64,000 bases of DNA from Streptomyces caeruleatus (lineage in GTDB: Bacteria > Actinomycetota > Actinomycetes > Streptomycetales > Streptomycetaceae): assembly GCF_001514235.1 (NCBI RefSeq), contig NZ_KQ948926.1, positions 365,836 to 429,835 of the forward strand, written 5' to 3'. The translations under genes were made by a program, and so were the position numbers. The stretch's first letter is position 1, and each line of letters opens with the position of its first letter. Below, piece by piece: positions 16,734-26,500 of the stretch. Under the pieces are notes generated by a model, which was not told where the DNA came from, did no database searches, and saw nothing but the letters and a program-made list of their open reading frames with translations.

Positions 16734-17933
16734 TTGCTCATCATCAATGTGCCCACAGACGCGCTCTTAAAGCTGCCCCTGGCCCCGGCGGAGGACGGCG
16801 GTTTCGCGGGGCTGATCTTCCTGGTGTGCCGTGCTTCAGATGACCCACAGGTGTACCTGGAGTTCTTCGAGGGCTGGGGCAGTATCCACGATCTGACCGG
16901 ACGCTATCTCGCGGTCATCACGCCCATGCCAGAGTCGGGAGTCGTGGTCGCGGGGCCGTTCGCCGGCGGAATCGGCTACGTCGTACGGGACATGCACCTC
17001 TTCGGGGAGGAGAGGCAGTTACAAAGGTATTCGCGCCAGGCCGTCTGCATGGACGATGCGGATCCGACGCCGCGCGCCTTCAGTGCCGCAGCCATGCCCC
17101 GGGACGAGCTGGAGCATCGGTCGGTCGTGACGAATACCGCAACACAGCTCCAGGAGTTCTTCGGGATCTCCGAGTCCTTCCTGCCGTGCGCCGTCATCGT
17201 GGCACCGCAGGAACGGGCGGCCTTCGCCGTTCAACTCGCCAAGCCCGTCACCATGTACGGGCTGCTTAAGCAGCTCAAGGTAGCGATGGAACCGGCCGTG
17301 ACACGGATCAACCAGACCGAGGCAGAACTCGCCGCCACTCGCCAGGACTGGCATCGCGGGCAGCGGGCACTACAGGAGCTGTCCGAGGCTCATGAAAGCA
17401 GCGAGCGCCGAGGCCGTCTCGCGCGCCAACTGACCGACGCCGCCGACCAAATGGACTCCGACACCGTCCATTTGTGTCACTGGATGAGCTCCCGGCTGCG
17501 TCGCAACAGTCCACTGACGGCCGCCGAGAATGCCCGAGCGCAGCGGCTGCTCACACTGCTCCACGGCAGGTTCGGCGCGTTACCCCTCAAAGAGCGGCGG
17601 CGGCTGCTCAAAAGCCTGCGGCGGACGCTGAACGGACTGAACCAGGCGGATCCCGAAACGCCGCCAGTCGCGGACCCGACCGATGACGACCTTCGAGCGG
17701 CGGCGGAGCGCGTACACGCCTGCCACGAGGCCATCGGCAGGCTTCAGGCGGAGAAGAGACGCCGCTGTCGCGCCCTGAGCCTGGGGCCCGTCGTGGTCTC
17801 GGCGACCGAAGCCCTCGGGCTGCGGCGAACTGAGACGCACGGCCTGCTCAGCTGGCGGCGGTTCTCCTGGCCCATCACCGCCTTCGCCGTTCCGCAGCGC
17901 CAGGGCCCCTCGATCAGATTCGGGCGTTCATGA
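16734..17933 (+). CDS. Unknown protein with a central coiled coil, TTA-containing
   Basis: I prefer the TTG at 16734 (399 residues), because AGAAGGG lies 8 nt upstream; a GTG at 16644 without a ribosome site would add 30 residues. The N-terminal ~190 residues are a mixed alpha/beta domain. Residues ~190-330 form long charged helices (coiled coil). The gene has three TTA leucine codons (16767, 17019, 17580), so translation should depend on the bldA tRNA. The stop overlaps the next gene by 4 nt (ATGA), implying translational coupling with a membrane protein. No family recognised. Confidence 0.65.
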   Translation: MLIINVPTDALLKLPLAPAEDGGFAGLIFLVCRASDDPQVYLEFFEGWGSIHDLTGRYLAVITPMPESGVVVAGPFAGGIGYVVRDMHLFGEERQLQRYSRQAVCMDDADPTPRAFSAAAMPRDELEHRSVVTNTATQLQEFFGISESFLPCAVIVAPQERAAFAVQLAKPVTMYGLLKQLKVAMEPAVTRINQTEAELAATRQDWHRGQRALQELSEAHESSERRGRLARQLTDAADQMDSDTVHLCHWMSSRLRRNSPLTAAENARAQRLLTLLHGRFGALPLKERRRLLKSLRRTLNGLNQADPETPPVADPTDDDLRAAAERVHACHEAIGRLQAEKRRRCRALSLGPVVVSATEALGLRRTETHGLLSWRRFSWPITAFAVPQRQGPSIRFGRS

Positions 17934-18439
17934 GCGACGAGGACCTCCCCCAAGGACGCCATCGATCGCTGCTGCTCGATCAGCTCACCGACGAGCGGGC
18001 GACGAAGAACTCCATCGAGCAGCGTGGCATGGCGGTCATCGCGAACGCGGGCGCGCTGGTCACCATCACCCTCGGATTCGCTGCGCTGGCTTCCACCGAC
18101 GAGGCCACCACGCTGCGCCCGGCAGTGGTGGTGCTGCTCACCGTCGCCCTCGCCATGCTCGTCGCCGCCTCCGCCGCCGGGCTGGTCATCAACCTCCCGG
18201 CCCGCCTGCCCATGGTCGATGCCGACGACCTGGCGAGCCTGGCGCTGCGGGAAGACTGGGACGTCGCCGATCGAGAGAGCTCCCGCACGGAGTACCAGAT
18301 CCTGGCCCGACTGCTCGCCGAGCTGAGAGCGGTCAATCACAGACGTGCCCGCACCCTGCTCGCGGCCCTGCTGTCGGAGGTGGCCGCCCTCTTCCTCATG
18401 GCCATCGGCGTCGTGCTGGTGCTCGGCCCGCTGGTGTAG
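17930..18439 (+). CDS. Membrane protein with three predicted transmembrane helices
   Basis: A 169-residue protein starting at ATG 17930, overlapping the upstream stop in an ATGA. Hydrophobic helices lie at about residues 37-55, 63-88 and 143-167; a soluble charged segment (~95-140) sits between the second and third. The layout is that of a small anchor or channel-like subunit paired with the coiled-coil protein before it. Such two-gene pairs of a soluble sensor and a membrane partner occur in abortive-infection modules, but nothing here identifies a known one. Confidence 0.65.
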   Translation: MSDEDLPQGRHRSLLLDQLTDERATKNSIEQRGMAVIANAGALVTITLGFAALASTDEATTLRPAVVVLLTVALAMLVAASAAGLVINLPARLPMVDADDLASLALREDWDVADRESSRTEYQILARLLAELRAVNHRRARTLLAALLSEVAALFLMAIGVVLVLGPLV

Positions 18440-19023
18440 ACAACCGCATCACCTGCCGCCCAGTGCGCTCTCGCCACCCGCCCCCGGAGCCCAGCGGATT
18501 CGGATTCACCCGGTCCCGAAGCGATGGAGGCTGAGCGGACGTCCGGCGGTCCGCCCTGTCCCCCTGCCCCGATCGGAGAAACGGCAGGGTCCAGGCCGTT
18601 GGTGTCACACGGCGTCATCGCGTCGTTGCCGTTTGGGTCAGAGGAGTGAAAATGGGCCTGGTTCTCTTCGTCATCGCGGTCATCGGAGTCACGAGGTTGC
18701 CCAGATTGACGCGCTCGGCGGGTAGGCGGCCTACATTTGCACGAGCATGCCAATACCCAAGGGGCAGGGATCCATCGGCACGGCCGACTCGCTGGGTAGT
18801 TTCCGGGCACCGCCAGCCGCGTTCAGCTCAGAGGCGTTCCACCGAGACCGGCGGCCAGTCCGCGTGATCCGCGTCAAGGTCGAAGGCGACCTTGAACAGC
18901 TTCGCACGACTGGCCGAGACCGGCCGCTCTCTCGATCGGGCCACATCCACTCCTGAACCCGCCGAAGTTGTCCCTGCAGGGTCAACCATGCCGGCCCCTG
19001 TTGTCGTGGGAGCCGTACGCCAA
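18440..19023. other. Intergenic region, possibly one small membrane peptide
   Basis: No confident gene. A frame at 18652-18867 starts at an ATG with GAGGAG upstream and encodes a hydrophobic helix (MGLVLFVIAVIGV) followed by a basic, low-complexity tail of about 58 residues. The tail does not look like protein-coding sequence, so at most the first third is meaningful. Confidence 0.3.
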
Positions 19024-19064
19024 GTCGGCGCCGCCGTCGCTTGCACAGCGATGGCGGCGCCGAC
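19024..19064 (-). terminator. Strong terminator for the 19081-19629 gene
   Basis: A 17-bp stem with one mismatch (left arm 19024-19040, right arm 19048-19064) and a 7-nt loop, rich in GGCGCCGAC. It lies 17 nt beyond the stop codon of the minus-strand gene. Confidence 0.75.
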
Positions 19065-19080
19065 TGTTCACGGTTTCATC

Positions 19081-19629
19081 TCACTCTGGCTGATCGAATG
19101 TCTCGACCTTGGTGCGAAATTGCTCTCCATCCTTGGGGTCGAAGACCTCCACGATGAAGTCGGGAAGAGCATCCGCGGACGGCTCCCCATCGGCTGTCTG
19201 GCTGCCGGGCTCAGCCTGCCAGTCCACCAGGTGAACAACTGCGGCGTACTTACCACTATCCAGCGGCAGCTGCTCCTTCTCGGCGCCACTGTAATTCCCG
19301 ACGGCTTCGAGCCCGCCCAGCTCCAGCGCTCCGTCCGAGACAAGAAGATACGGCTCGGATGAAACGAGGAGATATGCCCTTTCCCGCTCGCTGAGGGTTC
19401 CGGGGGCATCCACGCCGCGGACGGCGATCTGGAATGCCCCGTTGCCTCCGACGTTGATCGGGACAAAGGCGCCGTCTGAGATCCGTCGTTCGAGGGCAGC
19501 GTCCTTGGCTACCTCGTTCTCCCACTGTTCCAGCTCATTGACGTGGCCGAAGGCGCTCGCACGCCACAGGCCGAAGAGGCCCGCATCGGTCGCTACGGCG
19601 TGAGAGACGTCCACATCACTCAACTGCAT
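19081..19629 (-). CDS. Hypothetical protein, possible immunity protein
   Basis: A 182-residue acidic protein starting at ATG 19629, with GGTGGGG upstream. It has no signal peptide and no membrane segment. The N-terminal half resembles small cytosolic immunity or SUKH-like proteins only in size and charge (WRASAFGHVNELEQWENEVA). It lies on the same strand as, and downstream of, the RHS toxin and its overlapping immunity gene, but a terminator at 19896-19930 separates them. A spare immunity gene against a related toxin is plausible; no family match is claimed. Confidence 0.6.
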   Translation of the reverse strand: MQLSDVDVSHAVATDAGLFGLWRASAFGHVNELEQWENEVAKDAALERRISDGAFVPINVGGNGAFQIAVRGVDAPGTLSERERAYLLVSSEPYLLVSDGALELGGLEAVGNYSGAEKEQLPLDSGKYAAVVHLVDWQAEPGSQTADGEPSADALPDFIVEVFDPKDGEQFRTKVETFDQPE

Positions 19630-19895
19630 GGCTCTGCCCCACCTAACATGTCCTGACTGTGATCGAGACGCTGCACACTATGTCGCCCGCTTGCAGCCCT
19701 TGCCCTTTCAGCTGGTGCGATATCTGGGATCCGGGGCTTCGGTTCACCGTGCTGTCGAGTCGCCGCATGTAGGCGATCGAGCCGAGCGGGCATCCCCTCG
19801 CCAGCCCGAAAATCACCGAGACGGTCGACAGCAGCGGCAATGGGCCGCCACTTTGCTCCTATCTCCACCGACGCCAACTGCTGCCTCGAACGACG
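19630..19895. other. Intergenic region, nothing recognised
   Basis: About 265 nt between two minus-strand genes. It should hold the promoter of the gene at 19081-19629. I see no coding frame or repeat. Confidence 0.4.
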
Positions 19896-19930
19896 CTGAT
19901 GCCCCACCGATTGCGTCGGTGGGGCATCAG
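19896..19930 (-). terminator. Terminator of the RHS toxin / immunity transcript
   Basis: A 15-bp perfect stem (CTGATGCCCCACCGA with TCGGTGGGGCATCAG) and a 5-nt loop, 67 nt beyond the stop of the immunity gene. Confidence 0.8.
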
Positions 19931-19997
19931 TGGTTGCTAGCAGTTTCGACCTAGACTGCGTTCCCTAAGCAGGGACACGTCTAAAAGCGGCGCCAAA

Positions 19998-20564
19998 TCA
20001 CACCGCAATCAGTTCAGCCAGTCTTGTCCGTGAAATTTCGCGCGCGCGACCCCTGAGAGCCTGAACGAATTCGCGATCATAAGGGCTGCTCGTCCGCAAC
20101 AGGGATGCAATGTCAGATTCCTGGTTCCGGAGCTCGATTTCATACCTGTCCACCCCGTCATCCAACTCTTCCGAGATGTACTCAGCCGAGTTGAGCGCAT
20201 GGTTTGAGCAGCTGATCACATCTGACACATTTCCGTTCTCGCCATACTTGGCCGCATAGTACAACGTAGCAGCCGCGTCGTAGGCGTACGCCAACAATCC
20301 GGGCGGCTCCTCGTCGCCTGCCAACTCTGGAAACGAGCTGATAATTTCGGCGATCTCACTCCAGGAGATCTGAGGTTGAGATTGCCAGAGTAGGTCTAGG
20401 CAGCGGATCGCCGTGTCTACGTCCTGTGATCGCGCGGCATCAGAACCCACCAGACCAGTGAAGAGTTGAGCCATTCGCTCCGTGCACGAGGCAACGAAGA
20501 TCCTCATCTGCCCTGAACTCGCACTATCCGAGAACTCTCGGATAGCTGACTCGATACTCACCAC
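19998..20564 (-). CDS. Probable immunity protein of the RHS deaminase toxin
   Basis: A 188-residue cytosolic, acidic, all-helical protein. Its start overlaps the last codons of the toxin gene by 7 nt, the classic arrangement of a cognate immunity gene translated with its toxin. GC content is visibly lower than in the toxin, as expected for exchangeable toxin-tip / immunity cassettes. The helical content and the conserved-looking ELxxRNQESDIASLLRT segment suggest an alpha-helical immunity fold, but I cannot name the family. Assignment rests on position. Confidence 0.75.
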   Translation of the reverse strand: MVSIESAIREFSDSASSGQMRIFVASCTERMAQLFTGLVGSDAARSQDVDTAIRCLDLLWQSQPQISWSEIAEIISSFPELAGDEEPPGLLAYAYDAAATLYYAAKYGENGNVSDVISCSNHALNSAEYISEELDDGVDRYEIELRNQESDIASLLRTSSPYDREFVQALRGRAREISRTRLAELIAV

Positions 20565-23500
20565 TCGAAGGTCCTAACCTGTGTCCCTGATTCGTTCCCA
20601 TAGGCGCGGCCAGTGATTCGACCCCCGCTTGCCCTAATTAGGGGAGCACAAGTCTCACTACACACACTCCGTGAGGCGCCTCCAGCAATCGGAGACCACC
20701 CCATCTCATTGATGAACAGGAGCGCATTTTGCTCAGCGTGGGCGCCAGGAATGTTTCGAGCAGGCACCTCCACTCCACTAAGCATCGCCTTCTGTGCCCT
20801 ATTCAAGCCGCGACCACTTCCGGCAACAACGTGGACGACACCCCGCGGTGTTTCCGCACTGACCACTGCAACCGTTGACTTATTCATAGCGATATCGCTA
20901 CCGGCTTGACCGTGAATCTCGGATGCGCGGTTGGCCAAACCTTGAGCGATACTGCAGTTGTGGACGAGGACCGGCGTCGTCCCTGCCAGCACATAGTACG
21001 CGTGGATCCCTGTGACCGTCAGATCATGCGTGCGCTGTCGCTTGTCGAAGTGACGGTTGGCCGTGACTTCAGCCGTGTCGCCTGAGGGGGTGTGCAGCTT
21101 CATGCCGGGCTTCAGGTCGCCGGCCTTGATCCATGCCTGCTCGGACTCGACCCAGAAGGGATGGGTCGTCGTGGCGATCAGTGCCTGCTTCTGGCCCGAG
21201 GGGGATGTCACCGTGAGGTCGGAGAAGTGCTTGTCGTCCTCGGTGACAATGGTGCCCGCTACCTGACGAACCGTCGCCTTGCCGGTCTTCGGGTCGGTCG
21301 TGACGACCTTGTCGCCGAGCTTCACCTTCTCGATCGGCTTGGTACCGCCGCCGGCCAGCAGGACCTTCGTGCCGGGCAGGAAGCTGTGGCACTGCGGTTC
21401 CTCGGTCTTTTTCTTCTTCTTGAGGGCCGCGGCCGCCTTCTTTCTGGCGTCCGCGAGCTTGTCCGCGGCCTTGGAGAGTCCGGCGCTCGCGTTGGCGACC
21501 GCCTTGGTGGCGTTCCACAGGTCCTTGGCCCCGCCGATCAGGTCCCCGACCAGGTTGGTCACCCTCTTGGCGAGCTGGAAGCCCTTGGCCCAGTTCCACG
21601 GCGCGCCGTACTTGGCGAGGATCTTGCCCGCCAGTCCGCCCGCGAAGCTGCCTGCGATGTTGAGCACAGTCTCGCCGCAGGCCCCGACGTCACCGCTGGA
21701 GATGCAGTCCAGGGCCGCGTCCACGCCGAGGATGTCCCGGGCGATCTTGACCAGGGCCTTGCCCGCGGACTTGATCCGCTGCTTGGCGGAAGCCTGCTGC
21801 TGCTGCGCGCCCGACAGATTCGCGGCTGCTTCGTTGTGCTCGGACTGCGCCTGGACAACCGCCGGGTCGGGGGTGCTGCTGGTGACAGGCTGGCCTCCGT
21901 AACACTCGATCCGTGGGTCCTCGCACGCCACGTTCTTCAGGCCACTGGGATCGGCGTTCGTGACCGGTGAGTTGGTCGCGTACGCGTAGCCGTTGATCTG
22001 CTGGGGCTGTGTGTAGTCGATGATCGGGTCGATCGAGATGAACTTGCCGATCACCGGGTCATACTCACGCGCCCCCAGGTGGGTCAGGCCGGTCGAGGCA
22101 TCGATGGTGCCGCCGACGTAGCCCTTCTCCCCCGGCCAGCTGCCGGTCTTCTCGCCGCGGTCGACGCCGTAAGGGTCGAACCGGCGCTGGCTGATCGCGC
22201 CTGTCGTGGCATCGATCGCCACCTCGCCCGTGCCGTGGTGATCCGCGGCGACATAGGACAGCTTGGCCGCGGTGCGGACCGCGACGGTCTGGCCGGCGAA
22301 GTCGTAGTAGCGGGTGGCCTCCTTCTTGGTGCCGTCGGCCGACAGCTTCAGCTCGGTGCCGGGCAGGTAGACGGTGGTACCGGTCGGGTCCTTGCGGACG
22401 AGCCGGTTGCCGGAGCCGTCGTAGAGGTAGCTCGTCTTCGAACCGTTCGCCTCGGTGACCTCATTGACCTTGCCGGTGTCCGTCCAGGTCAGCGACTGGG
22501 CGTCGCCGCCGATGGTGCGCTTGGTGGTGTTGCCCGCGTCGTCGTACTCGTACGTCGACTGCTTTTCGCCGGTCGGAGTGTTCTCGGTGACCTTGGTGAG
22601 CTGGTGCGGGCCGTCGCCCAGGGCGCCCGCGGTGCCGTACTCGTAGCTGCGGGTGGTGTTCTTCGCAGTGTCGAGCCCGGTGTCGTGAAGCGTCTCCGCG
22701 GTGCGGTTGCCGAGGGCGTCGGTTACGTACGACTTCCAGTACGGGGCCGGGCCGCCGAGCGAGCTCGATCCGGGCGCCGTGTTGCAGGCGGTCGGCCCGG
22801 TTCCGTCCACCGGGGTGGTGGTGCCACGGGTGCCCGTGCCGCCCGCCGTCGTCGCCGTGGCCGCCGGGGTCCAGGCTTCTGCCAGGCGCTGACGGCTGTC
22901 GTACGCGAAGCACTGCATATCCGGCGAGGACGTGTTCGCGGTGTCCGCGATGGACAGGACGTTGCCTGCCTGGTCGTAGGAGTACTGGGAGTCCTTCGCC
23001 GGTGCGGTGGCGCCGTAGACGTCGACGACTGAGCGGGTCAGCCGATCGGTGCCCGTCTCGTAGTCGAAGGTCTGCCAGACCTTCTTGCCGCTGCCCGAAT
23101 ACAGCTCCAGCTGCTGGAGCTGGCTGGTGCGGGAGTAGACGGTGTTCGTGACGTACGACGTGGAGCCCGTCATCGTCTTCGGACGCTGCAGGGCATCGTA
23201 GGTGTAGGTCAGCGCTTCCGCCGGCAGGTCGCCGATGGCGGGCAGGCCGGTGCTCTGGACGGTGCCGTCACGGTTGTACGTCGTGCTGAAGACGTACGTG
23301 CCGGCCAGGGAGTTCTGCGAGGCAGGGACCTGGTAGGCCGTCTTCAGCGGGCGGTAGAACTCATCCATCGACTGGACTGCGGTGGCAAAGTACTCCGTCG
23401 GCGACACGTAGCTCAGGAAGCCGTAAGCCTGGCCCAGCCAGCCCGCCTTGTCGTACTTGGTCTCCGTCAGCTTCGTACCAGTCGTGGGCTCGCCCTGCCA

Positions 23501-26500
23501 GGTCGTGGCCACACGCCCGAGCTTGTCGTAGACGCTGGAGATCTTCTTGTTCCGGCCGTCGTAGGAGGCGACGGGCCGGTCCAGCTCGTCATACTCCGTG
23601 CGCGAGGTGCCCGCGTCCGGGTCGATCGCCTCGGTCTTGCGCCCCAGCTGGTCGTACTTGTACCGCCACACGTTGCCCTTGGCGTCGGTGACCGTCTCCA
23701 GCAGACCGCGGGTGTTGTAGGTGTACTTGGTCGAGTCGTTCGGCACACCCGCACCCGGCGCGGAGCCCCGGTAGTGGCGGAGCTCCGAGACGTTGCCCTG
23801 GACGTCGGTGACCGTGGTCGTGGGCACGCCGCCGGCCGGCGGGTCGACGTGGGTCAGCTCGCCGTCGTACGTGGTCGTCGTGCGCCACTGCTCGGCGCCG
23901 CTGACCGCGAAGATCTGGGCTGTGGTGCGGCCCAGTCCGTCGTACTCCAGCAGGTTCTGTGCGCCGACCTGGCTGTTGCTGACGGGCAACAGCTCGTCGG
24001 AGGGGGCGCCGGCCGCGTTGTACGTCGAGTTGGTCTTCTTGAGGTTGCCGGTGCCGTTGTAGAACGTGTCGGCGACCATGCTCGTGCCGTCCGGGCCCTC
24101 GGTCTGGATCTGCCGGGGGCGCAGCAGGCTGTCGTAGAGCTGGTACTCGGCGCCGTAGGTACCGTCGTTCTCGATCTTCTCGGTTTTGATCGAGGTGACC
24201 TTGTCCTTGCGGACGTTGTACGAGTACTTGATGCTCGGCGTCTGGGTCTTCGCCCGGTCCGCGAGCCACACCGAGGTCAGACGGCCCAGGGCGTCGTAGG
24301 CGAGGTCCGTCCGCTTGCCGTTCGGGTCGGTCTGGCCAGCCGACATACCCCAGGCGGGGGCGTAGTCGGTGGTGGTGACGTGGCCTAGGGCGTTGGTGAC
24401 GGTGGTCTTCGCCAGCAGGCCGTTGGTCTCGGTGTAGGCGGTCTTGGTCTCGTCCGTCGTGCCGTACTGCTTGGCGTCCTTCTGGGACAGTGGGCGACCG
24501 TACGTGTCGTAGGTCGTCGCACCCGTGATCTGGTACGTCGCCGTGGTGCCGTTGTGGGACGTCAGGCGCTCGGTCTTGGTCGCGTCACCCTTGGTGGGGG
24601 CCACGTCGTAGGCGCCGCCGTCGTAGGACGTGCGCTCGTCCGCCAGGACCTGCGTCTTGTAGTCCGGGGTGACAGAGCACTTCACCGCCACGGACTCACT
24701 GCGGGAGGGCAGCGACAGGATGTTCTGCGTCGTGTTGTCCGCGTACCAGGTGCGGGTGCAGGAGTCGTCCTTGGCGGTGGAGACGTCGCCGAGGTCATCG
24801 ACCTGGGTGACTCGGCCGCCCTTGGCGGTGTCGTATGCCGTGGTGGACTTCGTCTCCCGCCAGGTCCCGTCCGACTTCAGCTGGAAGCCGCGGCCGGTCT
24901 GTGCGCGCACGATCGCCGCGCGGGTGGTGCCCCAGCTGCGGGTCTGGGTGGCGGTGTAGTGCCTGAACGGAGTGGCGATGGTCTTGGAGACCAGCTTTGC
25001 GCCGTCGTAGGTCGCGGCCTCCAGCTGGTGGCCGGTGAACTCCTCGTCGTCGTCGTACGTGGCGCCCGTGGAGTCCTTGACCGTCACCGAGCGGGTGCCG
25101 CCGGCCGGGTTCGCGTCGCCGTTCATGCCCTGCATGAAGGTGTAGTCGATGCGGGTGGTCTGCTTGTCGGCGGTGCCACTGGTGACGGTGGCCTTGCCGT
25201 AGCCCTGCCAGCCGCCCCAGGTGAGGTACTTGGCGTCGGTGATGCCGTCCGGCTTCGCCTTACGCCAGGCCGCGTCTCCCTGGTAGTCGTAGCGGGTGAC
25301 CATGCCGTCGCTGCCGCCGGTGCGGTCGGTCTCGATGACCGCTGCGACGACGTACTTGTGGAACCAGTCGGTGATCGGCTCCAGGTTGCCGGGCGGAGCC
25401 CACTTGACCGGGTAGCAGCGCTTGGTGGACTCACCGGGCTGGGGCAGGGTCGCCTTGGTGCAGTCGGTGGGCGCGTAGTTGACGTCGAGCTGGGCGCCGG
25501 TCTCGCTGAGGACCATCGACAGGCGGAAGCGGTGGAACGGGGCGATGTTGTCGCCGATCGCGTCGACGCGGTTGGCGAGCTGCTCGCCGAAGAGGTCGAC
25601 GGAGGGGAGCTTGACGGCGGTGCCGGCGCGGCCCTCGTGCTCGATCTTCGACAGCCACAGCGTCTTGGAGTCGTCGCCGTTGTCGGTGAACAGGTGCGTG
25701 AGGCTCCAGGCGTCCACGTCCTGGTAGTTCGTGGCGTCCTTGCGCATCTGCGTGACGATCGACGTCAGGCGCTTGGTGGTCCAGAACGTCTGGACCGGTG
25801 AGGTGCACTTGGTGCTGGCTTTGCACTCCTGGTCGACCGGGACGTCCGGCCAGTGGGCGGCGTTCGCCTTGGTGCGCTTGGTCTCCGCGCAGTCGAAGTC
25901 GGCGGTGGGCAGGCAGCGTTCGTCGGTGTTGAAGACGATCCGGGCCGGGGCCTTGGCCGCGTAGACCTTGCCGTCCTGCTGGCCGTAGTCGATGCGCTTC
26001 AGCCAGCCGCCGCGGTGGTACGCGGTGCCGTTGACGTCCGTCTTCCCGTTCAGCGCGTAGTAGTTGGTCTCGCGCTCGTAGAAGTAGGACATCACGTTGC
26101 CGTGGGTGTCCTTGACGTAGTCCAGGCTCCAGCGCCACGCCTGCTGGCAGTAGGCGCTGGCGAACGTGGCGTTGTAGCAGGGCTCGCCGGAGTCGTCACC
26201 GAAGACCGGGGCGGTCCAGACGGAGTTGGTCTCCTCGTTGCCCGTGGCCCAGCCCGGCAGGCGGTTCAGGCCGAAGTAGTACTCGGTGCCGTCGGACGTG
26301 GTGATCTTCCAGTGCTCGCCCTTGTCGTCCGTGGTGCTGCCCTCGTCGCCGTTGGTGGCACCGGGGAGCTTCTCAACCTTGGAGCCGTCGTCGGACGACA
26401 GGTGCCACTTGCCGGAGACGTCGTCCTTGACCAGCTCGCCGGCCGAGCCGTTGAGCATGACGGTGGCGTTCTGGAACGCCCAGCACTGCTCACCGGAGCT

